Source of the DNA: Pseudarthrobacter polychromogenes
GTDB lineage: Bacteria; Actinomycetota; Actinomycetes; Actinomycetales; Micrococcaceae
Direction of reading: 5' to 3'
Length of the DNA: 64,000 nucleotides
Assembly: GCF_014644495.1 (NCBI RefSeq)
Contig: NZ_BMKU01000014.1
Coordinates: 1-64,000 of the forward strand
Shown in pieces: positions 8,469-17,639 of the stretch (positions are counted from its first letter, which is position 1; every line of letters starts with the position of its first letter). The position numbers were made by a program, and so were the translations under genes. The notes below the pieces were generated by a model. The model searched no databases and was not told where the DNA came from. It worked only from the letters and a program-made list of their open reading frames with translations.

Positions 8469-8680
8469 TCGAGGCTGGGTGCCACCTGCGGGCGTGTCCT
8501 CCGCTTGGGCGTTCACGAGCAAGGGGCGTCCGGAAAGGCACGGATTGGGGGATCCAGTGAAGCACAAACCCCGGTTGGCCTTCGCCGGGATCCTGGTTCG
8601 TGCTACCACTGCGTTCTTCGTGGTGCGGTCCACCGAGGACAGGGTGACGGTCAGATCCAGGGCCCTTGAGGGAGCCGTTC

Positions 8681-9409
8681 CTAGTCGTCGATGGCTTTCC
8701 GGTCGATGGACTTGAGAGCGGCGAGCCGTGCTTCCACTTCGGTCTGCTCACCGAGGTCTTCCAGGGAGGCGAACTGGGCATCCAGGGATGAGGAGGCGAG
8801 TTCCTGCTGGCCGCGGACGGTGGCTTCCTGGCGGCGGATGCGCTCCTCGTACCGGCCGATGGCCGAGGTCGGGTCGCCGGCGTCCAGAGACTTGAGCGCA
8901 TCATGGACCTGGGACTGGGCGGCCGCCGTCCGGGACCGGGCCACCAGTTCGTTGCGCTTGGCGGTCAGCTCGTGCAGCTTGCCCTTCATCTGGTCGAGCC
9001 CGCCCTTGAGCTTGTCGACGATCTCGTTCTGCGCGGCCAGGCCGGGCTCCTGCCCCTTGGCCATCGACTCGGCGGTCATCTGCCGCTGAAGAGCCAGCTT
9101 GGCAAGGGCATCAAACTTGTCGGCGTCCACACCGTTCCCGGCGGCCCGGAACTCATCAGCTTTGCGGGACGCGGCGATGGCCTTGTTGCCCCAGGTGTTG
9201 GCGTCGTTCACGGCCCGCCTGTAGTCCTCTTCGGCCATACGGACGTTGCCGATCGTCTGCGCGACGGCGGCTTCGGCTTCGCGGATGTTGGCCGAGTAGT
9301 CCCGGACCATCTGGTCCAGCATCTTCTGAGGGTCTTCCGCGGAGTCCAGGAGGGCGTTGATATTGGCCTTGGCGAGCTGGGCAACACGGGCGAAAATACT
9401 CTGCTTCAC
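8681..9409 (-). CDS. PspA/IM30 family membrane-stress protein
   Basis: PspA/Vipp1-type peripheral membrane protein of 242 aa. It starts MKQSIFARVAQLAKANINAL and continues with DPQKMLDQMVRDY, the amphipathic first helix and helix-1/2 junction typical of the family. The remainder is a long alpha-helical coiled coil with alternating charge. Family members assemble into oligomers on the inner face of the membrane and protect it under stress. The length fits the family. It appears monocistronic, with about 210 bases upstream before the next gene. There is no PspB/C or ClgR-like regulator next to it, so its control is not visible here. Confidence 0.9.
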   Translation of the reverse strand: MKQSIFARVAQLAKANINALLDSAEDPQKMLDQMVRDYSANIREAEAAVAQTIGNVRMAEEDYRRAVNDANTWGNKAIAASRKADEFRAAGNGVDADKFDALAKLALQRQMTAESMAKGQEPGLAAQNEIVDKLKGGLDQMKGKLHELTAKRNELVARSRTAAAQSQVHDALKSLDAGDPTSAIGRYEERIRRQEATVRGQQELASSSLDAQFASLEDLGEQTEVEARLAALKSIDRKAIDD

Positions 9410-9619
9410 GGGGGTCTTTCTATCGGGGGTGGAATTCGAATTTTATGTGTACGGCACCGTGGCGGGTCAACAGCGGGAGACCGCACCCTGACACCTCGCC
9501 CCGTAGGGGCTTATCCAGTTTGACCCTCGGCTAACCCACTGTGGCCGCGAGAGGACAGCGCGCAGCAGGCGAATATGTGTCGGCTAACGATTCAGGTCGG
9601 CTTCCTTCAGGCACCACCT

Positions 9620-10213
9620 TCACATGCCTGCTTCATCCGGGGCAACCAACAGGGTTTTATCCCCGCAGAAAAGCTGCAGCTCGTTGCCGGCACTATCCAG
9701 CCGGCATTTCTGGTCTTTCACCCGGGGCCAGCCAGAGATCTCCGGTGCGTCGCGGACCCGCTTGTAGTGGTACTCGTCGTGCTCGGTGTGGAGGACGGCG
9801 CTGTCACCGCCGAAGCCGTCCTGGGTCACGAGCACAGAGGTTCCATCCGCGGCCACGATCTTCACTGTGTCACCAATTCCGAACGCGCCAAGGGCTGCGA
9901 AGAGAAACACGAGGGCGAAGTACGGCACTGCCGCAGCGGCCGCCACGCCCGTGAGCCAGCCAACGGTGCGTCGTGGGATCTTCTTGCGAATGCGTCCGAT
10001 CAACGCCGGAAGCAGGAGCGACAGCCCGGAGGCGCCGGACAGGAAGGCCACAACCAAGAACCAGAAGGCGATGGAATCCGCAGGAATCCCGATGTAGAGG
10101 AGCAGCCCCTCCCGGGCGGCAGCCCGGTACGCCCCATAGATTGCATGGTAGGCATAGGCGCACAGTGCCGCCGCGACAATGAGGGCGGTCCCCCCGGCTT
10201 CGCGCCGACTCAT
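9620..10213 (-). CDS. Hypothetical membrane protein
   Basis: Membrane protein of 197 aa. Three to four hydrophobic helices fill residues 8-115 (for example TALIVAAALCAYAYHAIYGA and PYFALVFLFAALGAFGIG). A roughly 80-residue soluble C-terminal domain with two cysteines (QKCRLD and LQLFCGD) follows and could form a disulfide if extracytoplasmic. No family recognised. The start codon overlaps the stop of the 60-aa gene upstream (ATGA), indicating a two-gene operon with coupled translation. Confidence 0.7.
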   Translation of the reverse strand: MSRREAGGTALIVAAALCAYAYHAIYGAYRAAAREGLLLYIGIPADSIAFWFLVVAFLSGASGLSLLLPALIGRIRKKIPRRTVGWLTGVAAAAAVPYFALVFLFAALGAFGIGDTVKIVAADGTSVLVTQDGFGGDSAVLHTEHDEYHYKRVRDAPEISGWPRVKDQKCRLDSAGNELQLFCGDKTLLVAPDEAGM

Positions 10214-10392
10214 GGATGTGCGACTTCCTTCTCGGATACCCGCGTGTCTTTGCGGATGGACCAGCGCCCGATCGCTGAGGCCGGACCGACGGTCGCCCAG
10301 AAGAGGTGTACGGCCAGGAGCAGGAGCGCCCGCAGCGTCCGCAAGTTTCGAATGTGCACAGGCGGCTCCGCGGCCTCGTCCCCCAACGTCAT
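10210..10392 (-). CDS. Small membrane protein coupled to the downstream gene
   Basis: Small protein of 60 aa with one hydrophobic helix (LRALLLLAVHLFWATVGPA) flanked by Arg residues and a charged C-terminus. It is supported mainly by its four-base ATGA overlap with the gene at 9620-10213 and by matching strand. No family recognised. It lies only about 40 bases beyond the end of the polyol operon, so read-through from that operon is possible. Confidence 0.5.
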   Translation of the reverse strand: MTLGDEAAEPPVHIRNLRTLRALLLLAVHLFWATVGPASAIGRWSIRKDTRVSEKEVAHP

Positions 10393-10432
10393 GCTGCCAG
10401 CCTATCTGTCGCCCGGACTTGGCGTCCTCCGG

Positions 10433-11911
10433 TTAGGGCTGAGAGGCAAGCGATCCAAGGGTGGCCCTGGCTCCGCCCTCGTGGAGCTTGTCCAGCGCTG
10501 CGGTGTAGGCACGGACGAACATCTCGTTGTCGATCAGGTCTCCAAAGATTTGTCGGTTGGAGATGAACGCCAGGGGTTCCTCGCGTTGGCGGGCAGCCGC
10601 TGCCATCAGGGGCTTTTTGAGCCGGTCGACGACGTCGACGCTGTTTCCTTGCTCATCAAGACCCTCTGCGTAACGGGCCCAGCTGGCCACTATCGCGGCA
10701 GAGCGGTGTATTTTCCCGCCCCGTTCCAGATTGGTGTTGATCACAGGCAACAGCCATTTGGGGATGCGGTCGGAACTTTCGGCGCACAGGCGGGCGAGAG
10801 TGTCCCGAATGTGCTCATTGGAGAAACGGTCAATGAGGGTTTGTTTGTAGCTGTCCAGGTCTATTCCCGGCACAGGCTCCAGGGTCGGGGTTGCTTCCTT
10901 GTTCATGTAGTCCAGCAGGAACCGGGCAAACAACGGGTCCTGTGCGGCTTCATGAGCGTAGGTGTAGCCGGCGAGGTGGCCAAAGTAGCACATGCCTTGA
11001 TGGCTGGCGTTGAGCAGGCGGAGTTTCATGAGCTCATAGGGTTCTACGTCGGCGACCAGCTGGACGCCGGCATCCTCCAACGGGGGCCGGCCGAGACTGA
11101 AATGGTCCTCGAGGACCCATTGTTCGAATGGTTCGCAGACGACGGGCCAGGCGTCCTCGACACCATATTCCCGAACGGCGGTCAAGCGGTCCTCGTCGGT
11201 GGTGGCGGGGGTGATGCGGTCAACCATGCTGTTGGGAAAAGCGACATTTTGCCGTACCCACTCGCCAAGTTCCGGGTCTTTGAGGGCAGCAAAGGCGGTA
11301 AACATCTCGCGGGCAACGTTGCCGTTGCCCTGAATGTTGTCGCAGGACATCACGGTGAAGGGGGCAAGTCCGCGCTGCCTTCGGCGGGCGAGGGCTGCTG
11401 TGATGAGACCGAAGGTCGTCCGGGGCACGGCTCCGGGTTGAAGGTCATGGACCACGTCGGGGTTGTCCGCGTCGAATTCTCCGGTGACGTGGTGGAAGTT
11501 GTAGCCGCCTTCAGTCACGGTCAGCGAAACGATGCGGATGGCGGGCGAGGCCATCTTCTCAATCACTGCTTCCGGGTCGTCCGGGGCAAAGAGGTAGTTG
11601 ATGATGGAGCCAATAATCCTGCCCTCTCTGATGCCGTCGGCATGCTTCACGGTGAGGGTGTAAAGGCAGTCCTGGCTGTCCATGACCTTCTTCATGTGAA
11701 CATCGCCGGGCAGGACCCCTACCCCACAAATGGCCCAGTCAAGAGCTTTTCCGGCATTCATGAGCCGGTCCAGATACATGGCCTGATGCGCGCGGTGGAA
11801 ACCGCCGACTCCGAAGTGGACAATGCCCTCTGTCAGCCTTGACCTGTTATATGCAGGCTGGCTGACCGGGCCGGGAACGTCGGGCAAGGTGTAGTTCTTC
11901 AGGGATGGCAT
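10433..11911 (-). CDS. Mannitol dehydrogenase family protein (mannitol 2-dehydrogenase-like)
   Basis: Long-chain polyol dehydrogenase of 492 aa, expected to oxidise D-mannitol to D-fructose with NAD+. The N-terminal Rossmann signature is VHFGVGGFHRAHQ at about residues 31-43. The catalytic set matches the family: Lys296, Asn301 and His304 in MKLRLLNASH, plus Asn192 in SCDNIQGNG. The length is typical. It is the last gene of the polyol operon, six bases after the PfkB kinase gene, so its fructose product would pass straight to that kinase. Fructuronate or arabinitol oxidation cannot be excluded by sequence alone, but the operon context favours mannitol. The layout resembles the mtl operon of pseudomonads. 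Confidence 0.9.
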   Translation of the reverse strand: MPSLKNYTLPDVPGPVSQPAYNRSRLTEGIVHFGVGGFHRAHQAMYLDRLMNAGKALDWAICGVGVLPGDVHMKKVMDSQDCLYTLTVKHADGIREGRIIGSIINYLFAPDDPEAVIEKMASPAIRIVSLTVTEGGYNFHHVTGEFDADNPDVVHDLQPGAVPRTTFGLITAALARRRQRGLAPFTVMSCDNIQGNGNVAREMFTAFAALKDPELGEWVRQNVAFPNSMVDRITPATTDEDRLTAVREYGVEDAWPVVCEPFEQWVLEDHFSLGRPPLEDAGVQLVADVEPYELMKLRLLNASHQGMCYFGHLAGYTYAHEAAQDPLFARFLLDYMNKEATPTLEPVPGIDLDSYKQTLIDRFSNEHIRDTLARLCAESSDRIPKWLLPVINTNLERGGKIHRSAAIVASWARYAEGLDEQGNSVDVVDRLKKPLMAAAARQREEPLAFISNRQIFGDLIDNEMFVRAYTAALDKLHEGGARATLGSLASQP

Positions 11912-11917
11912 GGGTGC

Positions 11918-12922
11918 CTACGCTTCGAGGAAGGACGATGGGATTGCCAGCGGCCCCAGCTCTGCCGGTCCCGGTGGGTTGGCGCCCGCCCGCGAGCAGG
12001 TGATGCCGGCTGCTTTGTTCGCATAGCGGGCCAGGGCATGGAGCTCGTCCTGGCTAATCCTCTGGAGCCGCTCCCGGCCTGCTGCGCCGAGTGCGTCCAG
12101 CTGCGCCAGCCCGGAGATCAGTGCGGCCATGAAGGAGTCTCCTGCTCCGACGGTGTCTGCTACCGTTACCGTTTCACCGGGGATGTCCACCCTTCCGGAC
12201 CGGCTGAGGAGGACGGGTCCGTTGGCGCCGCGGGTCAATGCCACCAGGGCAGGCCCCAGAGCCAGCCATGCGTTCATTGATTCCTCCAGGGTCCTGTCGG
12301 GGTACAGCCAGAACAGGTCCTCGTCGCTGGCCTTGACGATGTCGCTGGCGGCAACAAAGTCCTCTGCCTGCTGCCTCGCGGCTGCTTTGTCCGGGCTGAT
12401 TGCCGGCCTGCAGTTGGGGTCGAAGCTGATAGTGGCGTGATGGCGGGCACCGTCGAGCAGGCCCATCACCGATTTGCTGCCCGGAGGCAGAACCGTGGCG
12501 ATGGATCCGGTGTGGACGTGCCGGGAGCTTTCCGCCGCTGCCAGGGCCGGGATGGAGGCCCCGTTGATGTCCCAGCTGATGGCGAAGGTGTAGCGGGCGG
12601 CTCCAGTGTCGTCCAGAGTCGCCACAGCTGTTGAGGTGGGTTGGGATCCCCCGACGATGGTCTCGACACCGTTGTTCTCGAGGTGCTTGGCGATCAACTG
12701 ACCGTACGGATCCTCAGCGAAGTGGGTGACGAGTTTGGTGTAAAGGCCCAGCCGGGCGCAGCCGACGGCCACATTCAGGGGGCTGCCGCCCGGATGCGTC
12801 TCCGGTGCTGTGCTCCCCTGTCGGGGGTCTTCGATGATGTCGACGAGTGCTTCCCCGATGACAGTGACCAGGGCTTTGCTGTCGGAAAGATTCGGTTTCG
12901 GGCCGATCCCCTGTGATGACAT
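11918..12922 (-). CDS. PfkB-family carbohydrate kinase (fructokinase-like)
   Basis: Ribokinase/PfkB-fold sugar kinase of 334 aa, probably ATP-dependent phosphorylation of fructose. It has the N-terminal Gly-rich GGSPLNVAVGCARLG motif and the C-terminal signature DTVGAGDSFMAALISGL containing the catalytic Asp and the anion hole. AAGGAAG precedes the ATG. It sits between two polyol dehydrogenases that would both generate ketoses, so fructokinase is the economical assignment; other ketoses such as tagatose are possible. Confidence 0.88.
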   Translation of the reverse strand: MSSQGIGPKPNLSDSKALVTVIGEALVDIIEDPRQGSTAPETHPGGSPLNVAVGCARLGLYTKLVTHFAEDPYGQLIAKHLENNGVETIVGGSQPTSTAVATLDDTGAARYTFAISWDINGASIPALAAAESSRHVHTGSIATVLPPGSKSVMGLLDGARHHATISFDPNCRPAISPDKAAARQQAEDFVAASDIVKASDEDLFWLYPDRTLEESMNAWLALGPALVALTRGANGPVLLSRSGRVDIPGETVTVADTVGAGDSFMAALISGLAQLDALGAAGRERLQRISQDELHALARYANKAAGITCSRAGANPPGPAELGPLAIPSSFLEA

Positions 12923-12981
12923 GGCTGCTTCCTTGCAGGTCGGTGCTGGATGTGGCTGCTGCTGCTTCCGGGCTACCGGCG

Positions 12982-14040
12982 TCAGCGGCCCGGGTAGACG
13001 ACGGCTTTGAGCTGGCCGGGCTGTTTGCCTGCCGTGAGCGCCTCCTCGGACTCGGACAGGCTGAATTTGCCGGTGACCAGGATGTCGAGGTCCACTTTCC
13101 CGTCGGCGATCAGCTGGATAGCCAAGGGCCAGGTGTTGGTGTAGCGGAAGACCCCGGAGAGCCAGATTTCGCGGTTCTGGAGGTAGGAGACGGGGAGTTC
13201 GACATCGTCCGCCCCGAGCCCGACGAGGATGACCCGGCCGGCCGGGGCTACGGCCTTGATTCCGGAGCGGACCGCCTGTGGTGCGCCGGACGCGTCAATG
13301 AACGCGTCGACGTCGAGCCCCTCGACGCTGTCCGTCCTGGCATTGAGCGCGTGCGTTGCGCCGTGTTCCAGGGCGAACGCAAGCCGGTCTTCGGCGATGT
13401 CGCTGATGTAGATTTCGGTGGCGCCGAAGGCGCGCGCGGCCTGGGCGGCGATGATGCCGATGGGACCGGCTCCGGCGATCAGGACCCTGCTGCCGGGCTT
13501 GATCTCTGCCCGTTCGCAGGCCCAGAGGCCGACGGAGAGTGGCTCGATGAGGGCGGCTGCCTCGTCACTGACGCTGTCCGGGATGTCGTAGGCAAAGTCG
13601 GACTGGATGGCCACATACTCGGCGAACGCGCCGTCGATGGGCGGGGTGGCGTAGAACTCGATGTCCGGGCAGAGGTTGTACCGGCCGGCCTTGCACTGCT
13701 TGCATTTGCGGCAGGGGCGCTGGGGTTCGACGGCGACGCGCCGGCCGATGCGGGCCTGGTCCACGGCGCTTCCGACGGCGGCGATCCGGCCGGAGAGTTC
13801 ATGGCCCAGGATGAGTGGGTGGTCCACCACGTACGGGCCGATCCGGCCGTGCTCGTAGTAGTGCACGTCACTGCCGCAGACGCCGACGGCGGCCACCTGC
13901 ACCAGGACCTGGTCGGCGTCGAGCTGCGGAAGCGGCAGGGTTTCCATGGTCATCTCGCCCTGGCTCTTCAGGATGTTCGCTCGCATCGTGGCGGGCAGTC
14001 CGGAACCTGTGGCAGGTGACTGGGCGGTTGTTGTTGTCAT
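12982..14040 (-). CDS. Zinc-dependent polyol dehydrogenase (sorbitol/xylitol dehydrogenase-like)
   Basis: Medium-chain Zn dehydrogenase of 352 aa in the L-iditol/sorbitol group. Catalytic-zinc ligands Cys55 (GVCGSDVHYY), His80 and Glu81 (ILGHELSG) are present. The four structural-zinc cysteines are at residues 110, 113, 116 and 124. The nucleotide-binding GAGPIGIIAAQAARAFGA motif follows. It would oxidise sorbitol or xylitol to the ketose. It is in the same operon as the polyol permeases and kinase, widening the operon's substrates beyond mannitol. AAGGA precedes the start. Confidence 0.9.
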   Translation of the reverse strand: MTTTTAQSPATGSGLPATMRANILKSQGEMTMETLPLPQLDADQVLVQVAAVGVCGSDVHYYEHGRIGPYVVDHPLILGHELSGRIAAVGSAVDQARIGRRVAVEPQRPCRKCKQCKAGRYNLCPDIEFYATPPIDGAFAEYVAIQSDFAYDIPDSVSDEAAALIEPLSVGLWACERAEIKPGSRVLIAGAGPIGIIAAQAARAFGATEIYISDIAEDRLAFALEHGATHALNARTDSVEGLDVDAFIDASGAPQAVRSGIKAVAPAGRVILVGLGADDVELPVSYLQNREIWLSGVFRYTNTWPLAIQLIADGKVDLDILVTGKFSLSESEEALTAGKQPGQLKAVVYPGR

Positions 14041-14092
14041 TGAAGTAATCCTTGAAAGAGTTTGGCGGGGCGGCGGGCTATGTCATGGCCTG

Positions 14093-15028
14093 TTATTTCA
14101 CGGCGCCCAGGGAGAGGCCCTGGACGAGTTTGTCCTGTGCGGCGAAGCCTGCGAACAGCACGGGAAGGGAGATCACGACGGCGGCCGCGCAGACCTGGGC
14201 GAGGAAGAGGCCCTGGCCGGAGACGAAGCCAGTGAGGAAGACCGGGGCGGTGCCTGCCACCACGCCGGTGAGGACCCGGGCCAGGAGCAGTTCGTTCCAG
14301 CTGAAGATGAAGCAGATCAGGGCGGTGGCGGCGATGCCGGGCATGGCCACGGGGGCGATGATTTTGCGGAGGATGAGCAGGAGGTTGGCGCCGTCGATCT
14401 GCGCCGCTTCGAGCATTTCTTCGGGCACTTCGGCGAGGAAGGAGCGCATCATCCAGACGGCGATGGGCAGGTTCATGGAGGTGTACATCAGGATCAGGAA
14501 CCAGATGTTGTCCAGTGCCCCCACGGTCCGGGCGAAGAGGTAGAGGGGCAGGATGGCCGCGACCACGGGCATCATTTTGGTGGAGAGGAAGAAGAACATG
14601 ACGTCGGTCCACTTCTTCACCGGCCGGATGGAGAGCGCGTACGCTGCCGGGAAGGCCAGGAGCAGCACGAGGACCGTGGACAGGATCGAGGCGGTGGCGG
14701 AGTTGATCAGCGACGGCCAGGGGCTGACGCCGGATGTTTCGCCGAAGAATTCCCGGTACGCGTCCAGGGTGAGGTTTGCGGCGATGGACGGCGGGTTTGT
14801 TGCGGCGTCGGTCTCGGAGTGGAACGAGGTGAGGATCATCCACAGGACCGGGACTGCGAAGAGAAGTGCCAGGAGCCAGGCCGCGATGCCGGCGGCGGTG
14901 TTGTTGCGGGTGGGGTCCATGCGTGCCTTGCCGCGACGCCGTGGAGTGCGGCCGGTGTTCAGTGCGGTGGGCGATGTGGAACGGGCAGGGCCGAAGTTCT
15001 GCGGTGCAGCGGGGGTGAGGGTGCTCAT
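14093..15028 (-). CDS. Carbohydrate ABC transporter permease (MalG-like)
   Basis: Inner-membrane permease of 311 aa with six predicted helices and the cytoplasmic EAA loop EMLEAAQIDGANLLLILRKI, which contacts the ATPase. The frame stays open upstream, but the start was set at the ATG at 15028 because it overlaps the preceding permease stop by four bases (ATGA). The roughly 35-residue basic, Pro/Thr-rich N-terminus before the first helix is typical of actinobacterial MalG-type subunits. It pairs with the permease at 15025-15993 and the binding protein at 16014-17366. The transporter's ATPase gene is not in the cluster. Confidence 0.93.
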   Translation of the reverse strand: MSTLTPAAPQNFGPARSTSPTALNTGRTPRRRGKARMDPTRNNTAAGIAAWLLALLFAVPVLWMILTSFHSETDAATNPPSIAANLTLDAYREFFGETSGVSPWPSLINSATASILSTVLVLLLAFPAAYALSIRPVKKWTDVMFFFLSTKMMPVVAAILPLYLFARTVGALDNIWFLILMYTSMNLPIAVWMMRSFLAEVPEEMLEAAQIDGANLLLILRKIIAPVAMPGIAATALICFIFSWNELLLARVLTGVVAGTAPVFLTGFVSGQGLFLAQVCAAAVVISLPVLFAGFAAQDKLVQGLSLGAVK

Positions 15029-15993
15029 CGTGCTGCCTCCTTCTTGAAGAGTGAAAAGACGGTGCGGAGTGCGAAGGTGGCCACGATGATGGTGCCGATG
15101 ACCACCACGACGCCGGCGGCGGATGCCAGGCCGTATTCGTTGGCGAAGTAGAACGTCTGGTAGATGGCGTAGGGCAGGTTGGCCGTGCCCAGTCCGCCGG
15201 CGGTGAGGGTGAAGACGGCGTCGAAGTTCTGCACGATGTAGATTGCGCCCAAGAGTCCGCCGAGTTCCAGGTACTGGCGCAGGTGCGGCAGCGTCAGGTG
15301 GCGGAAGATCCCCCAGGGGGTGGCGCCGTCCATCTGGGCAGCTTCCACGGTGTCCATGGGACGGGACTGCAGGCCGGCCAGCAGGATGAGCATCATGAAG
15401 GGCGTCCACTGCCACACCAGGGAGAGGATCACAGCCATCATGGGTGCCTGCGAGAGCAGGTCCAGTTGCGGCGCCGCGGCACTGCCGAACAGTGACCATA
15501 CCCAGGTCAGGACGCCATTTATCAGACCGTAGGTGGGGTTGAGCAGGGCGTGCTTCCAGATCAGGGCTGCTGCCACGGGAACCACCAGGAACGGTGCGAT
15601 CAGCAGCGTCCGGGCCAGTCCGCGGCCGATGAACTTCTTGTCCAGCAGCAGGGCCAGTCCCAGCCCGATGAGCAGGCTGACCAGCACGACGGAAACGGTG
15701 AGGAGGATGGTGGTGAAGATGGCCTGGCGCAGGTCAGGGTCCGTGAGGACGGTGGCGTAGTTCTCCAGCCCTGCAAAGGCGGTCTTGTCCGGGCTGAGGC
15801 TGTTCCAGTTCATGAACGAGATAACCAGCGTTGCCACGAACGGGAGCTGCGTGACCAGGATAAGGAAGATCAGGGCCGGCAGCAGCGGTGCACGCCGTGC
15901 CCAGGCCAGGGCGCGTTCCCGTTGCCGGGCATTTTGTGAAGGTGTGGCTGCATTGCGTCCCGGACGGGAGATGCGCGCCGTTGCGGTAGTCAT
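15025..15993 (-). CDS. Carbohydrate ABC transporter permease (MalF-like)
   Basis: Inner-membrane permease of 322 aa with six helices in the BPD_transp_1 region and the EAA loop DTVEAAQMDGATPWGIFRHL. AGGAG precedes the ATG. It is the first of two permease subunits in the polyol operon and is coupled to the second by a four-base overlap. Together they should form the channel of a CUT1-type importer for mannitol/sorbitol, judged from the dehydrogenases in the same operon. Confidence 0.93.
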   Translation of the reverse strand: MTTATARISRPGRNAATPSQNARQRERALAWARRAPLLPALIFLILVTQLPFVATLVISFMNWNSLSPDKTAFAGLENYATVLTDPDLRQAIFTTILLTVSVVLVSLLIGLGLALLLDKKFIGRGLARTLLIAPFLVVPVAAALIWKHALLNPTYGLINGVLTWVWSLFGSAAAPQLDLLSQAPMMAVILSLVWQWTPFMMLILLAGLQSRPMDTVEAAQMDGATPWGIFRHLTLPHLRQYLELGGLLGAIYIVQNFDAVFTLTAGGLGTANLPYAIYQTFYFANEYGLASAAGVVVVIGTIIVATFALRTVFSLFKKEAAR

Positions 15994-16013
15994 GATGTTC
16001 TCCTGCGGTTCGG

Positions 16014-17366
16014 TTAGGGCTGTTTGTACTTGTCGCCGACCTTTTGGGCGGCTTCCTGGCCCTTGGCCAGCGCGTCTGCCACGCTGCCCTGGCCGGCGAT
16101 GGCGGAGCTGACGCCTTGGGACACGTTTGTGCCGAGGGCTGCGAATTCGGGGATGCCGACGAACTGGATCCCGACCGCGGGACGTTCCTGCGCACCGGGG
16201 TTCTTCGGGTCTGCGTTTTCAATGGCGAAGCGTTCTGCCTCGAAGAACGGTGCGGCCTTCTGGAACTCCGCGTTTTCGTAAGTGGAGATGCGCTTGCCGG
16301 ACGGGACCTTTGCCCAGCCGAGCTCGGAGGCGACGAGTTCCTCGTAGTCCTTGGAGCTGGCCCAGGCAATGAACCGCTCGGCGGCGTCCTGCTTCCTGGA
16401 CGCGGCCTGCATAGCCCAGGACCAGGTCCACAACCAGCCGGAAGAGGCGGTTTCCTTGACCGGGGCCTGCGCGTAGCCGATTTTGCCTTTGACCGGGGAG
16501 TCCTCGGCTTCCAGTGCGCCTGCGGCGGACGTCGCGTCGTACCACATGGCCACATTGCTCTGGCTCATGTTGTTCAGGCACTCGGTGAACCCTGCCTGTG
16601 CGGCGCCTGCTTGTCCGTGCTCGCGGACCAGCTTGGTGTAGAACTCCACCGCTTCGGTGAACTCCGGGGAGTTGACCTGGGCATTCCAGTCTTTGTCGAA
16701 CCAGGTCCCGCCGAAGGTGTTCACCACGGTGGTCAGGGGTGCGAAGACCTGGCCCCAGCCCGGCTGGCCGCGGAGGCAGATGCCCTTCATGCCCGGTTCC
16801 GCGCCGTCCACCTTTGCCGCTATCTCAGCCACCTCGTCCCAGGTGGGCTTGGCCGGCATGGTCAGGCCCTCGGCCTCCAGGATGTCCTTGCGGTACATCA
16901 GGAAGGAGGACTCCCCGTAGAACGGTTCGCCGTAGAGTTTGCCGTCCTCACCGGTGAGGGATGCCGTGTAGGCGGGCAGGATGTCGTCCTGGTCGAATGC
17001 CGGGTCCTCTGCCACGTCGTCCAGCGGCGCCAGCCAGCCGTTGGCGGAGTAGAACGGGATCTCGTAGTTGGACAGGGAGGCGACGTCGTACTGGCCGGCC
17101 TGGCTGGAGAACTCCTGGCTGATCTTGGCCCGGACGTCATTCTCCGGCAGCATCGTGTAATTGACCCTGATCCCTGTTTCCTTGGTGAAGTTATCTGCCG
17201 TGAGTCGTTGCAGGTCCTCCATCTGGGGGTTGTTGACCATCAGGACACTGATGCTGTTCGGGTCTCCGGCAGAATTGCCGCCGCCGGCACCTGCACAGGC
17301 CGAGGCACTCAGCGCTACACACAAAGCGCCGGCGGCCAGGGTCGCGGCACGCATTTTTGGGCGCAT
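16014..17366 (-). CDS. Extracellular solute-binding lipoprotein of the polyol ABC transporter
   Basis: Family-1 sugar/polyol-binding protein of 450 aa. It has a classical lipoprotein signal, LSASACAG with the lipobox Cys near residue 24, and a Gly/Ser linker. The mature protein has the periplasmic-binding-protein fold markers (ISVLMVNNPQMEDLQRLT at the N-terminus; FIAWASSKDYEELVA near the C-terminus). AAAGGAG precedes the ATG. It is the first gene of the operon 17366-10433 and is divergent from the AraC regulator. It would be lipid-anchored outside the membrane to capture mannitol/sorbitol. Confidence 0.92.
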   Translation of the reverse strand: MRPKMRAATLAAGALCVALSASACAGAGGGNSAGDPNSISVLMVNNPQMEDLQRLTADNFTKETGIRVNYTMLPENDVRAKISQEFSSQAGQYDVASLSNYEIPFYSANGWLAPLDDVAEDPAFDQDDILPAYTASLTGEDGKLYGEPFYGESSFLMYRKDILEAEGLTMPAKPTWDEVAEIAAKVDGAEPGMKGICLRGQPGWGQVFAPLTTVVNTFGGTWFDKDWNAQVNSPEFTEAVEFYTKLVREHGQAGAAQAGFTECLNNMSQSNVAMWYDATSAAGALEAEDSPVKGKIGYAQAPVKETASSGWLWTWSWAMQAASRKQDAAERFIAWASSKDYEELVASELGWAKVPSGKRISTYENAEFQKAAPFFEAERFAIENADPKNPGAQERPAVGIQFVGIPEFAALGTNVSQGVSSAIAGQGSVADALAKGQEAAQKVGDKYKQP

Positions 17367-17509
17367 TAAGGACTCCTTTGTTCTTCAAGGGTGCACAGTC
17401 ACCGCACCTCGACTGCCGTGTCGGGGTACAGGACCGGGGCGAGGGCTTTGACCGGATTTTCCGTGCCTCGCTGATGTACTTCCAGATTAGGTGGGAGGTG
17501 CAGGTCACA

Positions 17510-17575
17510 ACTAGCGCCCTGGTTGCCACTTTCTGATACTTATTTTCCTGCCGGCACCACCGGGAAGGCGCTAGT
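17510..17575. promoter_or_regulatory. Inverted repeat in the polyol operon / AraC divergent promoter region
   Basis: Perfect 9-bp arms ACTAGCGCC (17510-17518) and GGCGCTAGT (17567-17575), 48 bases apart, in the 273-base gap between the binding-protein gene (minus) and the AraC regulator (plus). The spacing between arm centres is roughly five helical turns, as is common for AraC dimers that loop or bridge DNA. Proposed operator for the regulator at 17640. Confidence 0.45.
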
Positions 17576-17639
17576 CTGGGACCAGGACCACCAACGCCTG
17601 TCCGGAGTTCATAACCGCCCACCCCTATGGAGCACCACG

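Noticed and set aside
9490..9515. GCCCC-GTA-GGGGC hairpin between PspA and the neighbouring gene as a terminator
   Set aside because: Only five base pairs and no U-tract in either direction; too weak to list.
9575..11842. A 755-residue plus-strand frame opposite the mannitol dehydrogenase
   Set aside because: Antisense shadow; the minus strand encodes a complete, motif-bearing enzyme.
15029..15499. Upstream extension of the MalG-like permease
   Set aside because: Overlaps the first permease; the ATGA-coupled ATG at 15028 gives the normal family length.
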